From B30-G6 sp963701385 (GTDB lineage: Bacteria; Desulfobacterota; Desulfobacteria; Desulfobacterales; B30-G6), in assembly GCA_963701385.1 (NCBI GenBank), contig CAVOZW010000018.1:1-64000 (forward strand): DNA of 64,000 bases. The letters are read 5' to 3'. This document shows, piece after piece, positions 24,307 to 32,680 of the stretch. The notes below the pieces were generated by a model. The model saw only the letters and a program-made list of their open reading frames with translations. It was not told the DNA's origin and searched no databases. The first letter of the stretch is position 1, and the number at the start of each line of letters is the position of its first letter. The translations under genes and the position numbers were made by a program.

Positions 24307-25911
24307 TTAGGGGCGGACAGCCCGAACCGCTCCACACGCCCTTACATCCTGGGAGATCTTCTTGAACAGCGTTTCTTGCTTGGCCGATACGGTATTGACG
24401 AGGTATGAATACCCCTTGGCAAATATCTCCGATGTCCAGTACCAATCGGCGCCGCTATTGGGGAAATAGGGCTTGTTTTTATATATGCCTGCCAGTTCCG
24501 CGGAGGTAGGCAGTCGCCAATCATCGTGCCCGTCGTTTCGTAATTCCTTGACATAGCGCGTCGCTGTTCGGTGGTCTACACAGACACCGAGCTCGCGCTG
24601 GGAATCGAGAAGGCTCCAGGTAAGCCCGGTCTTTTTATCGATCACCGAGCTCTCACCGGTGGGAACAAACCGCCCCTGGGTGGCAGCCATTGCGGCAACG
24701 GCGTTCTGTTTTTCACCCTCGATCCGGGCCCTTTCCGCCTGTCGTTTTACCAGGGCGGCATATTGTCTTTCGGCCTCTTTTTTGGCCTTCTCTTCTTCAT
24801 TCAGACTCTTGATGGACTGTTCGCGTTCGGTCGAACGGTCGGCAGCCTCTTTTTCCAAGGAATCCAGGATCTGTCTGGCTTCCGTCAAATAGCGGCTCGT
24901 GTTGTTCTGGGAAATATATTTTTCAACGCTGTCGATTTTTTCCTGCAGGCTCAGACCCTCACGCTGCAGGCTTTTCTTGAGCGATGACCATTGGCGCCCC
25001 GCTGCGGCATCTAAATCCATCCGTTGGATCTCTTTTTGGATTGCTTCGTTGTCGGGAGCGTCGGGATAGGTTGTCATGTAGGCCGCGTACAAGCGTCTGG
25101 CCGTATCGTCATCCACCCCTGCAACCTGGGTCTGTAAATCAAGATAGTCCTTTTGCATCTTCATACGGTTTCGAATGGTGTGTATCTCGCCCATATCCAG
25201 ATAGGCTGAAAAAGCGGCCAGGTAGTCGTCACATATCGCCAGACACTGGTCCCACGTGGCCGCTCGTTCACATTCCGTGATCTCTCTTTTGAAGTTTATA
25301 TAGGATTCACCCAGTGTCTCCGAAAACATTTGGTTTACGGATTCACGATACTTGCCCTGGGGATAAAGAGACAGGTAGTTTGTATATGAACCAATCTTCT
25401 GGGCAAAGTCTCTTTCCCCCAGATTCTTTAAGTTGCTGAAAACAATATCTTCCGATAAACCCGATATCTCAGAAACAGCGCCTTGAATATCCTCCGCATG
25501 CTGCGAATTGGGATACCTTTCCAGAAACCGGGCATAGAGTGCCTTGGCGTTTTTTTCGAAGTCCGCGTCGATCGGCAATTTGTTGACCGCATCGATGGTC
25601 TCTTGATAATTGGCCGCCTCGTTCCTTTGCCAGATTTCCTGAAGTTTCATCTCGGCACGAGCGGTGTCCTCCCCAGGCTCATGCGTATTGATAAAATCCA
25701 TCAGTAACCTTTCCTGAGCATCGGCATCTTTAAGCTGCCCAACCTTTGTCATGAGTTTCTGGTATTCGTTGGCAACGGAACCACCCATCATGGCCTGGTA
25801 AATAAAAAACCCGCCCACACACAAAACTAGAACAGCCAGGCCGGCTAGCATGGGTAACTTTTTTTTAGGCTTTAAAACAATCTTGGATTTTGCCACCTTT
25901 TGACGTTTCAC
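24307..25911 (-). CDS. Membrane-anchored protein with C-terminal DUF1566 domain
   Basis: The 534-aa protein (GTG start) has one membrane segment near residues 19-42, a long helical periplasmic or cytoplasmic region with coiled coil (EEEKAKKEAERQYAALVKRQ), and a C-terminal DUF1566-like part (LTWSLLD ... WRLPTSAELAGIY ... WYWTSEIF ... VRACG). DUF1566 is a lectin-like FGE/sulfatase-modifying relative of unknown function. Coding character continues upstream of the GTG (P/K-rich, then WKEATLAEASIEITPQEIEK) to about 26110, overlapping the preceding gene in another frame. The true start, or a fusion through frameshift, is therefore open. Confidence 0.75.
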   Translation of the reverse strand: MKRQKVAKSKIVLKPKKKLPMLAGLAVLVLCVGGFFIYQAMMGGSVANEYQKLMTKVGQLKDADAQERLLMDFINTHEPGEDTARAEMKLQEIWQRNEAANYQETIDAVNKLPIDADFEKNAKALYARFLERYPNSQHAEDIQGAVSEISGLSEDIVFSNLKNLGERDFAQKIGSYTNYLSLYPQGKYRESVNQMFSETLGESYINFKREITECERAATWDQCLAICDDYLAAFSAYLDMGEIHTIRNRMKMQKDYLDLQTQVAGVDDDTARRLYAAYMTTYPDAPDNEAIQKEIQRMDLDAAAGRQWSSLKKSLQREGLSLQEKIDSVEKYISQNNTSRYLTEARQILDSLEKEAADRSTEREQSIKSLNEEEKAKKEAERQYAALVKRQAERARIEGEKQNAVAAMAATQGRFVPTGESSVIDKKTGLTWSLLDSQRELGVCVDHRTATRYVKELRNDGHDDWRLPTSAELAGIYKNKPYFPNSGADWYWTSEIFAKGYSYLVNTVSAKQETLFKKISQDVRACGAVRAVRP

Positions 25912-26024
25912 AGTCCTGGACTCATCCTTCTGAACCAGGGTCGCGTCGATGGCGGCATCTTCTTGGTCGGTTTTTCCCGGCGGCTTAGGAGGTGTTTTCT
26001 TCTCAATCTCTTGGGGCGTTATTT

Positions 26025-26960
26025 CTATGGACGCCTCAGCAAGGGTGGCTTCCTTCCAATCCGGTCTTTTCGGTCTTGCGGTTTTTGCGGTTTTTCCTTT
26101 TGGCTTGTTTTCTCAACGCTTTTTTTGGGTGGTGCATCTTTTTCAAATTCCCGCTGGTCCTTCTGGCTCAGGCTGTCCATGAGCAGGTGCATCAGGGGCA
26201 ATTTGATTTCATTTTGGGTCCGGCCGACTGCCTTGAGAATTTCGATAGCTGGATTGTCCCAGCTCAGGATGTCATATGCCGCATCCTTGTGTTTCAGTTC
26301 ACCGGTTTCTGCATCGATGAGAGTACCGTCCAGAAGATGCAGCATGCCGGTGTTTCCCTCGGAACGGATCCGCAACGAACACGTAGAACCGTCCATCTCC
26401 GACATCTGTAAAAACGACGGCAGACTGATTCCCTGCACCTGACCGGCCAGACCACCTTCCAGCTTTTCGGATACAGACTGGGTGATGGTTTGGGTTACCA
26501 GCTTTTCCAGTTTTTCATAATCGTCATCCGGCATGACAGGGTTGTACAAACCCAGGTGCACGGTGATGACATTGACTTTTCGCTGCCATGGAAAAAGCGC
26601 GCCATATATCTCCCCTTGGCTGATTTTTTTAAGGAACAGGGTCTGGTCCTCTTTGACGCCGCCCAAATAGTTGATGGTCAGGTTATCGGTCAGGTCACTT
26701 GAAAGAGGCTCACCTGCCCGCTTGCGGGGTTCACCGAAAAACACGCTAAGGGCGGCTTCAAGGGCCGCCATCTCTTTTCCTTTGGAAATGGCATGGTAAA
26801 GGCTTACACCATCCTCGGACACCCGGCGATCCATTTCCGGCAGTTGGTCAACCGTATTGACGAGCGTCAGGAAACCGGTCAATTGGTCCAGGTTTTCCTT
26901 GAGGGCTTCGAGTTCCGAGCCGCCGCTGCCCAGTATGTCCAGTAGGGTGTCCTTGTCCAT
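26025..26960 (-). CDS. DUF4388 (PATAN-like) domain protein
   Basis: The 311-aa protein has an N-terminal helical part (residues 1-60), an alpha/beta middle (NYLGGVKEDQTLF ... VNVITVHLGLY), and from about 190 a DUF4388/PATAN-like module (LPSFLQMSEMDGSTCSLRIRS, GMLHLLDGTLIDAETGE, AYDILSWDNPAIEI). Such modules occur with response regulators and Roadblock GTPase systems in Deltaproteobacteria. The C-terminal 30 residues are Lys/Pro-rich and overlap the upstream-extended frame of the DUF1566 gene. Confidence 0.7.
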   Translation of the reverse strand: MDKDTLLDILGSGGSELEALKENLDQLTGFLTLVNTVDQLPEMDRRVSEDGVSLYHAISKGKEMAALEAALSVFFGEPRKRAGEPLSSDLTDNLTINYLGGVKEDQTLFLKKISQGEIYGALFPWQRKVNVITVHLGLYNPVMPDDDYEKLEKLVTQTITQSVSEKLEGGLAGQVQGISLPSFLQMSEMDGSTCSLRIRSEGNTGMLHLLDGTLIDAETGELKHKDAAYDILSWDNPAIEILKAVGRTQNEIKLPLMHLLMDSLSQKDQREFEKDAPPKKSVEKTSQKEKPQKPQDRKDRIGRKPPLLRRP

Positions 26961-26962
26961 TG

Positions 26963-27020
26963 TCAGCTGTAAGCGATCAGTTGTAAGCTGTAAGCTGCTT
27001 AAGGCTTACGGCTTTTGGCT
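26963..27020 (+). repeat. AGCTGTAAGC-type intergenic repeat
   Basis: The stretch has tandem degenerate units (AGCTGTAAGC, TTGTAAGCTGTAAGC, then inverted GGCTTACGGC). Related short-unit runs occur at 41890-41940 and 50421-50470. Confidence 0.6.
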
Positions 27021-27032
27021 CATGGCTTTCCT

Positions 27033-28319
27033 TTACGCTAAAGTTGAAAACACCTTTTCAGCAGCTTCGATGGTCTTTTCGATATGCGCTTTCTCATGGG
27101 CTGCCGATACAAACATGGATTCGAATTGCGATGGGGCAAGGTATATCCCCTGCTCACGCATTCCGGTGTAATAAGCGGAAAACATTTCCAGGTTGGATGT
27201 TTTGGCATCCTCTATGTTTTGAACAGGCCGGCGGGTAAAAAACATGCCCAGAATAGAAGCGACCCTGTCTACCTGGGCGGGAACGTGGGTCTTTTGGATT
27301 GCGGCACGCAACCCCTGTTCGAGTGTTTCAGCCCGTTGGTCCAGGAATTCATAGAATCCCGGTTGTTTTAATTCGTTCAACACGGCGATGCCTGCCGACA
27401 TGGCCAGTGGGTTCCCGGACAGGGTTCCCGCCTGATAGATCGGCCCCTCCGGAGCGATTCTGGACATGATCGCTCGGCTGCCGCCGTATGCGCCTACGGG
27501 CATGCCCCCGCCGATGATCTTTCCCAGTGTCGTGATGTCCGGCATGATGTTGTACAACTCCTGGGCGCCGCCATATGCCACACGAAAACCGGTAATGACT
27601 TCGTCGAAAATAAGAATACTGCCCGCCTCATGGGTCACTTCGCGCAAGGTCTCCAGGAAGCCTTGTACGGGCGGTACCAGGCCCATGTTGCCCGCCACGG
27701 GCTCGACAATCACACAGGCTACATGGGCCCCCTTTTCCTTCATGACACGGCTGATCTGGGAAATGTCGTTGTATGGAAGAGACAGGGTTTTCTCCGCAAA
27801 GCACTCCGGTACGCCCGGACTTCCGGGTATGCCCAGGGTCGCCACGCCCGAGCCCGCTTCCACCAGCAGGGTGTCGGCATGACCGTGATAACAGCCGTCG
27901 AACTTGATAATCAGATCTCGTCCGGTGACCCCTCTTGCCAGACGGATGGCGCTCATGGTGGCCTCGGTACCGGAATTGACAAATCGCACCATCTCCACGG
28001 ACGGTACGGCGGCCACCACCATCTCCGCCAGTTCGATTTCAAGGTCCGTGGGAGCACCAAAACTGGTCCCGCGCTTCATGGCCAGCGTAATGGCGTTGAG
28101 TACCGAAGGGTGCCGGTGCCCCAGAATCATAGGACCCCAGGATCCCACATAATCGATATAGCTGTTTCCGTCCACGTCATAAATCATGCATCCGTCCGCA
28201 CCGTCGATAAACAGAGGCTCGCAGCCCACCGATTTGCAGGCACGCACCGGGCTGTTCACCCCCCCGGGAATGACTTCGACGGCGTGCTCGAACAAAGATC
28301 GTGATTTCTGATAATTCAT
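27033..28319 (-). CDS. hemL: Glutamate-1-semialdehyde 2,1-aminomutase
   Basis: The 428-aa class III aminotransferase begins SRSLFEHAVEVIPGGVNSPVRA, has FVNSGTEATMSAIRLAR, the PLP-aspartate segment LIFDEVITGFR and the PLP lysine in TTLGKIIGGGMPVGAYGG near 265. It converts glutamate-1-semialdehyde to 5-aminolevulinate in C5 haem/sirohaem synthesis, needed for the tetrapyrroles of a sulfate reducer. The ATG start follows a moderately good AAAAAAGGACG leader. Confidence 0.95.
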   Translation of the reverse strand: MNYQKSRSLFEHAVEVIPGGVNSPVRACKSVGCEPLFIDGADGCMIYDVDGNSYIDYVGSWGPMILGHRHPSVLNAITLAMKRGTSFGAPTDLEIELAEMVVAAVPSVEMVRFVNSGTEATMSAIRLARGVTGRDLIIKFDGCYHGHADTLLVEAGSGVATLGIPGSPGVPECFAEKTLSLPYNDISQISRVMKEKGAHVACVIVEPVAGNMGLVPPVQGFLETLREVTHEAGSILIFDEVITGFRVAYGGAQELYNIMPDITTLGKIIGGGMPVGAYGGSRAIMSRIAPEGPIYQAGTLSGNPLAMSAGIAVLNELKQPGFYEFLDQRAETLEQGLRAAIQKTHVPAQVDRVASILGMFFTRRPVQNIEDAKTSNLEMFSAYYTGMREQGIYLAPSQFESMFVSAAHEKAHIEKTIEAAEKVFSTLA

Positions 28320-28573
28320 AGAAGTACGTCCTTTTTTTAAATTCGTTTCACGAATGGATAAAACATGACCAGGCGTTCGTCAGGAACACCCGTGCCAGGC
28401 ATTTAAAACAGTGTAACATACTTATTTATCAGAGACATTAGATCAGGTCAAGCATCCTGATTTCACTCAAAGATCCGAAATCGTATTTTCTATATTTTTT
28501 GTGCCCAATCGCAAAAAAATCATGCCACAACAAATAGGTTGAAATGTCATGAAGATCCTTATTAAATGAGGGC

Positions 28574-29314
28574 ATGAAATTGAATCATGATCTGAAAAAG
28601 CAGGCCAAGTTTCTCACCTACATACTCGGAATCCGGCCGGATGAATTCGGCCTGGTGCCGGACAAGGAAGGCTACGTCAAAATCAAGGATCTCATCAAGG
28701 CCGTAAACGAAGAAGACGGGTGGCGGTCTTTCCGTCAGGCAACCATCAACGAGATGGTGGTGTCCCTGCCGGACCCGCCTCTTGACATCAACGACAAACG
28801 CATCCGCGCCCGGGAAAGGCAACAGCTCCCCAAGCGCGTGTCACCGGAAATTCTACCTAAGCTGCTCTATACCTGTGTGCGGCCCAAAGCCCTTGCGGTG
28901 ATTCTGGACAAGGGCATCCTTCCCATGGGCCGCCGGCACGTGATCCTGTCTGCTGACAAAGACATGGCCGAACGGATCGGGAAACGGATAGACAGGTCCC
29001 CGGCGCTGTTGACCGTCAACGTCGACATCGCCGTTCGAATGGGAACCCTCATTCTCCAGGCCGGTAAAACCCTTTTCTTGGCCCGAAGCATTGCCGTGGG
29101 ATGCTTCACGAGCCCGCCCCTGCCCAAGGAGTCGAGAGTGGTAAAGCCCAAGGCACCTGTCAAAATCAAAGAACGCGACAAATTCCCCGGCAGTTTCTTC
29201 CCGGACCTGACGGAGCCGGTGGAAACCGTGGAACCCAAGAAACTGACCCGCAAGCAGCGCCGGGAAAAGGACATCGAGTGGAAGAAGTCGCGCAAGCAAA
29301 CGCGGAGGCGGTGA
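28574..29314 (+). CDS. kptA: KptA/Tpt1-like RNA 2'-phosphotransferase, altered active site
   Basis: The 246-aa protein matches the Tpt1/KptA plan: KKQAKFLTYILGIRPDEFGL (winged-helix start), DKEGYVKIKDL, LYTCVRPKALAVILDKGILPMG and HVILSADKDMAERIG. Tpt1 removes a 2'-phosphate from RNA using NAD+. In the usual N-terminal motif LRHxP, the catalytic Arg-His pair is replaced by Gly-Ile (ILGIRP), and the usual RANQGHS-like motif reads RARERQQ. Catalysis may be lost or changed. A basic C-terminal tail of about 45 residues (KKLTRKQRREKDIEWKKSRK) is extra. Confidence 0.8.
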   Translation: MKLNHDLKKQAKFLTYILGIRPDEFGLVPDKEGYVKIKDLIKAVNEEDGWRSFRQATINEMVVSLPDPPLDINDKRIRARERQQLPKRVSPEILPKLLYTCVRPKALAVILDKGILPMGRRHVILSADKDMAERIGKRIDRSPALLTVNVDIAVRMGTLILQAGKTLFLARSIAVGCFTSPPLPKESRVVKPKAPVKIKERDKFPGSFFPDLTEPVETVEPKKLTRKQRREKDIEWKKSRKQTRRR

Positions 29315-29471
29315 AAGCTTTTCAATTATTTTCAGGAAGGATACAAAATCACCCTTTGATATTCCCGGCATCAAAACGAAAGCCACCACCAAAGATATTT
29401 TGACAGCAGTCAGGGAATCCAGGGAAAGGAAATCACAATCGCGGCGAAGCCCTGTACAAAAAGAAATTTGA
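29310..29471 (+). pseudogene. ORF fragment resembling an antitoxin C terminus (weak)
   Basis: A frame open from within the end of the KptA-like gene, without its own start codon, reads FDIPGIKTKATTKDI then LTAVRESRERK and stops at TGA 29469-29471. The tail recalls C termini of VapB/RHH-type antitoxins from memory. It could be a gene remnant or a frameshifted extension of the KptA-like gene. The stop lies inside the hairpin at 29459-29487. Confidence 0.3.
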
Positions 29472-29487
29472 GCATCAAATTTCTTTT
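29459..29487 (+). terminator. Perfect 13-bp hairpin, terminator-like (+)
   Basis: AAAAGAAATTTGA pairs perfectly with TCAAATTTCTTTT around GCA. The T-rich right arm can serve as the T tract. A stop codon is inside the left arm. Confidence 0.6.
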
Positions 29488-29627
29488 CTAAATTTTCCTT
29501 TTGACAACCCGATTCCTGATTGATATGTGCTCTTTGTTCGGCAATTATCTTTTTGGGTGCCGTGATCTTTCAGATTTTCGGAAAAGCGATATCGTCGCGT
29601 TTGATGAAATCGCACAGGGAGTTCATT

Positions 29628-29704
29628 GGGCCGTTAGCTCAACCAGGCAGAGCACCTGACTCTTAATCAGTAGGTTGAAGGTTCGATTCCTTCACGGCCC
29701 ACCA
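29628..29704 (+). tRNA. tRNA-Lys (CTT)
   Basis: The 77-nt gene has an acceptor stem GGGCCGT/ACGGCCC, D-arm TAGCTC...GAGC, anticodon loop CTCTTAA giving anticodon CTT, T-loop GGTTCGATTCC and an encoded A-CCA end. A two-hairpin element begins directly after CCA and a strong terminator follows. Confidence 0.97.
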
Positions 29705-29747
29705 ATAAATTTTTGTGCTAAAAATTTATATGTCGTGGCGTTGCCAC
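29705..29747 (+). repeat. Two-hairpin element after tRNA-Lys
   Basis: ATAAATTTTT-GTGCT-AAAAATTTAT is followed 5 bases later by GTGGC-GTT-GCCAC. It starts at the base after the tRNA CCA. Confidence 0.7.
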
Positions 29748-29753
29748 TCTAAA

Positions 29754-29784
29754 AAGCCCGCTCTGAAAAGAGCGGGCTTTTTTA
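29754..29784 (+). terminator. Rho-independent terminator after tRNA-Lys
   Basis: AAGCCCGCTCT pairs with AGAGCGGGCTT around a short A-rich loop (GAAA), followed by TTTT. It is a classic strong terminator. Confidence 0.95.
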
Positions 29785-29888
29785 ATTCCTCGATTTCTCA
29801 AGCCTTCAGACAATAGCGAATATTTTAGGCATGAAATATTTAAACTGGTTCATTGGCTGAAAAGTTGTAGCCAATAATTTATTTTAGC

Positions 29889-29922
29889 TTGACAACCGTG
29901 ACGATAGCCCCATATATATAAC
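29889..29922 (+). promoter_or_regulatory. Sigma70-like promoter upstream of rpsF
   Basis: TTGACA (29889-29894) and TATATA (29913-29918) are 18 bases apart in the 315-base gap before rpsF. A second TTGACA at about 30035 lacks a clear -10. The rest of 29785-30099 shows no gene. Confidence 0.55.
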
Positions 29923-30099
29923 GTTTCGGTTCCCCCTGGAATCGACCCAGCCGTGGTTGTCAAGCTACGGCTTACATAATCCTTGCTCCGGCGTGTCTCT
30001 CTCGGGATGCGCGATACCAAGTTCGGTCGGGGCTTGACACCTAATTTTTCACGAATCAGATTTCATGCGAAAGTTAGGTAACATCCACAAGGAGGCACC

Positions 30100-30711
30100 A
30101 TGAGACGGTACGAACAGATCGTTATCCTCGATTCTGACCTGACAGAAGACGAGCGCTCACCTGTATTTGACAGACTCAAAGAACTCATCCCTCAGTACAA
30201 AGGTTTTCTGATCGGCATCGACGAATGGGGTCAGAAAAAGCTGGCCTACGACATCAGGAAAAAACCGCGCGGGTATTATTCGCAGGTCAATTTCTGTGGC
30301 TTTGGTGACCTGGTGGCTGAGATGGAACGTTTTTTCCGCATCGACGACCGAATACTAAAGTACATGACAGTTCTGCTGGATAAAGAGGCTGACGTGGAAG
30401 CCATCAAGGCTGAAATGGCTGAAAAAGAAGCCCAAAAAGCCGAGGCTGTTGCCAAGGCAGCGGAAGAAGAAGCCGCCAGGCAGGCCGCGGAAAAAGCGGC
30501 CGCCGCGGCGAAGACCGAAGATGCGCCGCAAGCGGAAGAGCCCGTGGCCGAAAAAGCCCCATCGGTCGAAGCGGCAGTGGAAGAAACCACTGCGGCAGCC
30601 CCTGAGGCAGAAGCGGCAACGCCAGAAGCCCTCAAGGCAGCACCGGAACCTGAAAAAGACCCGGCCCCTGAACAAGAAACCGCTCAAGCAGCAGAAACCC
30701 CAAAGGAGTAG
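30100..30711 (+). CDS. rpsF: 30S ribosomal protein S6 with Ala/Glu-rich tail
   Basis: The first about 95 residues are canonical bS6 (MRRYEQIVILDSDLTEDE, KKLAYDIRKKPRGYY, YMTVLLDKEAD). bS6 binds 16S rRNA with bS18 in the small-subunit platform. A tail of about 105 residues follows, almost wholly Ala, Glu, Lys and Pro. E. coli S6 carries a short Glu tail added by RimK, and long encoded tails occur in some Deltaproteobacteria. AAGGAGG precedes the ATG. It is the first gene of the rpsF-rpsR-DUF2232-rplI run. Confidence 0.97.
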   Translation: MRRYEQIVILDSDLTEDERSPVFDRLKELIPQYKGFLIGIDEWGQKKLAYDIRKKPRGYYSQVNFCGFGDLVAEMERFFRIDDRILKYMTVLLDKEADVEAIKAEMAEKEAQKAEAVAKAAEEEAARQAAEKAAAAAKTEDAPQAEEPVAEKAPSVEAAVEETTAAAPEAEAATPEALKAAPEPEKDPAPEQETAQAAETPKE

Positions 30712-30715
30712 ATAA

Positions 30716-30994
30716 ATGGCAGCCTATCATAGACAGACGCGGAACGGTGGTAATGTAAAGAAAAAAAGACGCGTTTTCCATCGCAGAAAAGTGTGTCGTT
30801 TCTGTGCCGACAGCAAGATCGAGATCGACTACAAGGATCAGAGGCTGTTAAAATATTTTATTACCGAACGGGGCAAAATAATTCCCAGAAGAATTTCCGG
30901 AACCTGCTCCAAGCATCAGCGTGTGCTGACCCATGCCATCAAGCGGGCCAGGACCATAGCGTTGTTGCCGTATGTCGGCACACTAGACCTCTAG
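30716..30994 (+). CDS. rpsR: 30S ribosomal protein S18
   Basis: The 92-aa protein has KVCRFCAD, IDYKDQRLLKYFITERGKI and PRRISGTCSKHQRVLTHAIK, all typical of bS18. CxxC plus the later Cys suggest a zinc-containing (C+) form. It lies 4 bases after rpsF and partners S6 in the 30S platform. Confidence 0.97.
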   Translation: MAAYHRQTRNGGNVKKKRRVFHRRKVCRFCADSKIEIDYKDQRLLKYFITERGKIIPRRISGTCSKHQRVLTHAIKRARTIALLPYVGTLDL

Positions 30995-31025
30995 ACCCGA
31001 ACTGAGCGTATCAGATTGCAAGAAC

Positions 31026-31973
31026 ATGGAATTTAATTTGTTTTCCAAGGGAATACCCAGAGATGTATTGACCGGAGTGGTGATAACAATGGCCATCATC
31101 ACCGTATCCGTATACATGCCGATCATCGGTTTTTTCTGTTCCCTGCTTCTCCCGCTCCCGGTTTTATTTTATCGCTCCAAACTGGGCCGCAAGACCGGCC
31201 TCATCGTGCCGGGGGCTGCCATGACGATACTGGTGGTTTTGACGGGCGGACTATCCATCGATGTGGTGTTTTTTCTGGAAATGCTCTGCCTCGGCTTTTT
31301 GCTGAGTGAGCTTTTTGAAATGAATCTTTCGGTTGAAAAAACCGTTCTGTACGCATGCGGGGGGGTTTTGCTGACCGGTGTCGTCGGGCTCGTGTTATAC
31401 AGCAATATTTCGGCCACCGGTATATACAGTCTTGTTTCGGCCTATATTGCCCAGAACCTTGAAATGACGGTGGCGCTCTACCGTAGCATGGGGGCGTCGG
31501 AAGAGTTTATCAACAAGTTTTCGAACTCACTGGGCCAGATACAATATGGTCTGATTCGCATCATCCCGGCCATGGTGACGGCCTCGTTTTTAATGGTGAC
31601 ATGGTCCAACCTGCTTATGGCCAGGCCGCTACTGAAGCGCTGGGGACTGTTTTATCCATCCTTTGGTGTGCTGAACCTATGGAAAGCCCCTGATTACCTT
31701 GTGTGGGTGTTGATCGGGTGCGGCGGGTTTCTCTTGTTGCCGGGCAGCACACTCAAGATCATCGGCTTGAACGGCCTGCTGATACTGCTGATGGTTTATT
31801 TTTTTCAAGGCATTGCCATCGTATCTTTTTTCTTTGAAAAAAAACGGTTTCCCAGGATGCTGAGGATCTTTTTATACAGCCTTATTGCCATTCAGCAAAT
31901 AATTTTACTGGTTGTCATCGGCCTGGGGCTGTTCGATATGTGGCTCAATTTCCGAAAAATAAAATCGCAGTAG
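31026..31973 (+). CDS. DUF2232 (YybS-like) integral membrane protein
   Basis: The 315-aa protein has about eight hydrophobic segments, typical of DUF2232, which in Deltaproteobacteria and Firmicutes lies beside rplI/dnaB. Function is unknown; some members resemble ECF-transporter S components. The TAG stop sits in the loop of the hairpin at 31961-31980. Confidence 0.85.
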   Translation: MEFNLFSKGIPRDVLTGVVITMAIITVSVYMPIIGFFCSLLLPLPVLFYRSKLGRKTGLIVPGAAMTILVVLTGGLSIDVVFFLEMLCLGFLLSELFEMNLSVEKTVLYACGGVLLTGVVGLVLYSNISATGIYSLVSAYIAQNLEMTVALYRSMGASEEFINKFSNSLGQIQYGLIRIIPAMVTASFLMVTWSNLLMARPLLKRWGLFYPSFGVLNLWKAPDYLVWVLIGCGGFLLLPGSTLKIIGLNGLLILLMVYFFQGIAIVSFFFEKKRFPRMLRIFLYSLIAIQQIILLVVIGLGLFDMWLNFRKIKSQ

Positions 31974-31986
31974 CGATTTTTTATTC
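31961..31986 (+). terminator. Hairpin over the DUF2232 stop codon
   Basis: AAAATCGC-AGTA-GCGATTTT is followed by TTATT. The stop TAG overlaps the loop. The T-rich end suggests partial termination before rplI. Confidence 0.55.
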
Positions 31987-32047
31987 GTTTGTTTCCGGCC
32001 GCCCGATAAAAGGGATACTCAAGCCAAGGCCTGGAACAATCAAACAT

Positions 32048-32080
32048 AAAAAAGAAAATTGAGAATAGATTTTCTTTTTT
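32048..32080 (+). promoter_or_regulatory. Perfect hairpin with T tract abutting the rplI ribosome site
   Basis: AAAAAAGAAAAT pairs exactly with ATTTTCTTTTTT around a 9-base loop. The T run ends one base before the GGAGG of rplI (32082-32086). It could attenuate transcription or mark a processing point ahead of rplI. Confidence 0.5.
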
Positions 32081-32091
32081 TGGAGGTTAAC

Positions 32092-32535
32092 ATGAAGCTG
32101 ATATTAAAAGAAACCATCGACTCCCTGGGCATTATCGGAAGTGAAGTTAACGTAGCCAAGGGATTTGCGCGCAACTACCTGCTGCCACAACAAAAAGCAG
32201 TTCTGGCCACGCCCCAGAACCGGCGCATGATGGAGCAGCAAAAAAACCATGTCGATCTGCAGATCGCCAAGGAAAAACAACTCGCAGAGGAAATGGCCGC
32301 CAGTCTCGAAGGTGTGTCGTGTAAAATTGCCGCCAAGGTGAGCGAGGAGGACCGTCTTTATGGCTCTATTACGGTGCGAGACGTCATCAAGGCCCTTGCA
32401 GTCGAAGGTATTACGGTTGAAAAGCGGATGGTTCTCCTGAGCGAGCCCATCAAAACCATTGGAACACACAAGATTCCCATTCGGGTGTATAAAGAAGTGG
32501 AGCCCGAAATTACACTGGAAGTGGTGCCCGAATAG
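32092..32535 (+). CDS. rplI: 50S ribosomal protein L9
   Basis: The protein of about 147 aa starts MKLILKETIDSLG with GGAGG five bases upstream, so the upstream in-frame start is rejected. It has the N-domain signature VAKGFARNYLLPQQKAV, the long connecting helix (MMEQQKNHVDLQIAKEKQLAEE) and C-domain (LYGSITVRDVIKAL). L9 binds 23S rRNA near the L1 stalk and supports reading-frame fidelity. Confidence 0.97.
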   Translation: MKLILKETIDSLGIIGSEVNVAKGFARNYLLPQQKAVLATPQNRRMMEQQKNHVDLQIAKEKQLAEEMAASLEGVSCKIAAKVSEEDRLYGSITVRDVIKALAVEGITVEKRMVLLSEPIKTIGTHKIPIRVYKEVEPEITLEVVPE

Positions 32536-32566
32536 ATATTTCAGGACGGGCCTGAAATATCTATTT
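32532..32566 (+). terminator. Perfect 14-bp hairpin over the rplI stop codon
   Basis: ATAGATATTTCAGG pairs with CCTGAAATATCTAT around ACGGG and is followed by TT. The stop codon TAG lies in the left arm. Confidence 0.65.
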
Positions 32567-32680
32567 TAAAGTGCCTCCGTCGCCATTTTGAGCTTATCGC
32601 TGATTGCGTTTTGCCTTCTTGATTTCACCTGAACAGGTGTGCTAACCTTCAGCCGACTCAAGATCCTTTTGAACGACCCT

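Noticed and set aside
28320..28573. Riboswitch or leader upstream of hemL or kptA
   Set aside because: The sequence shows no recognisable conserved riboswitch core on either strand.
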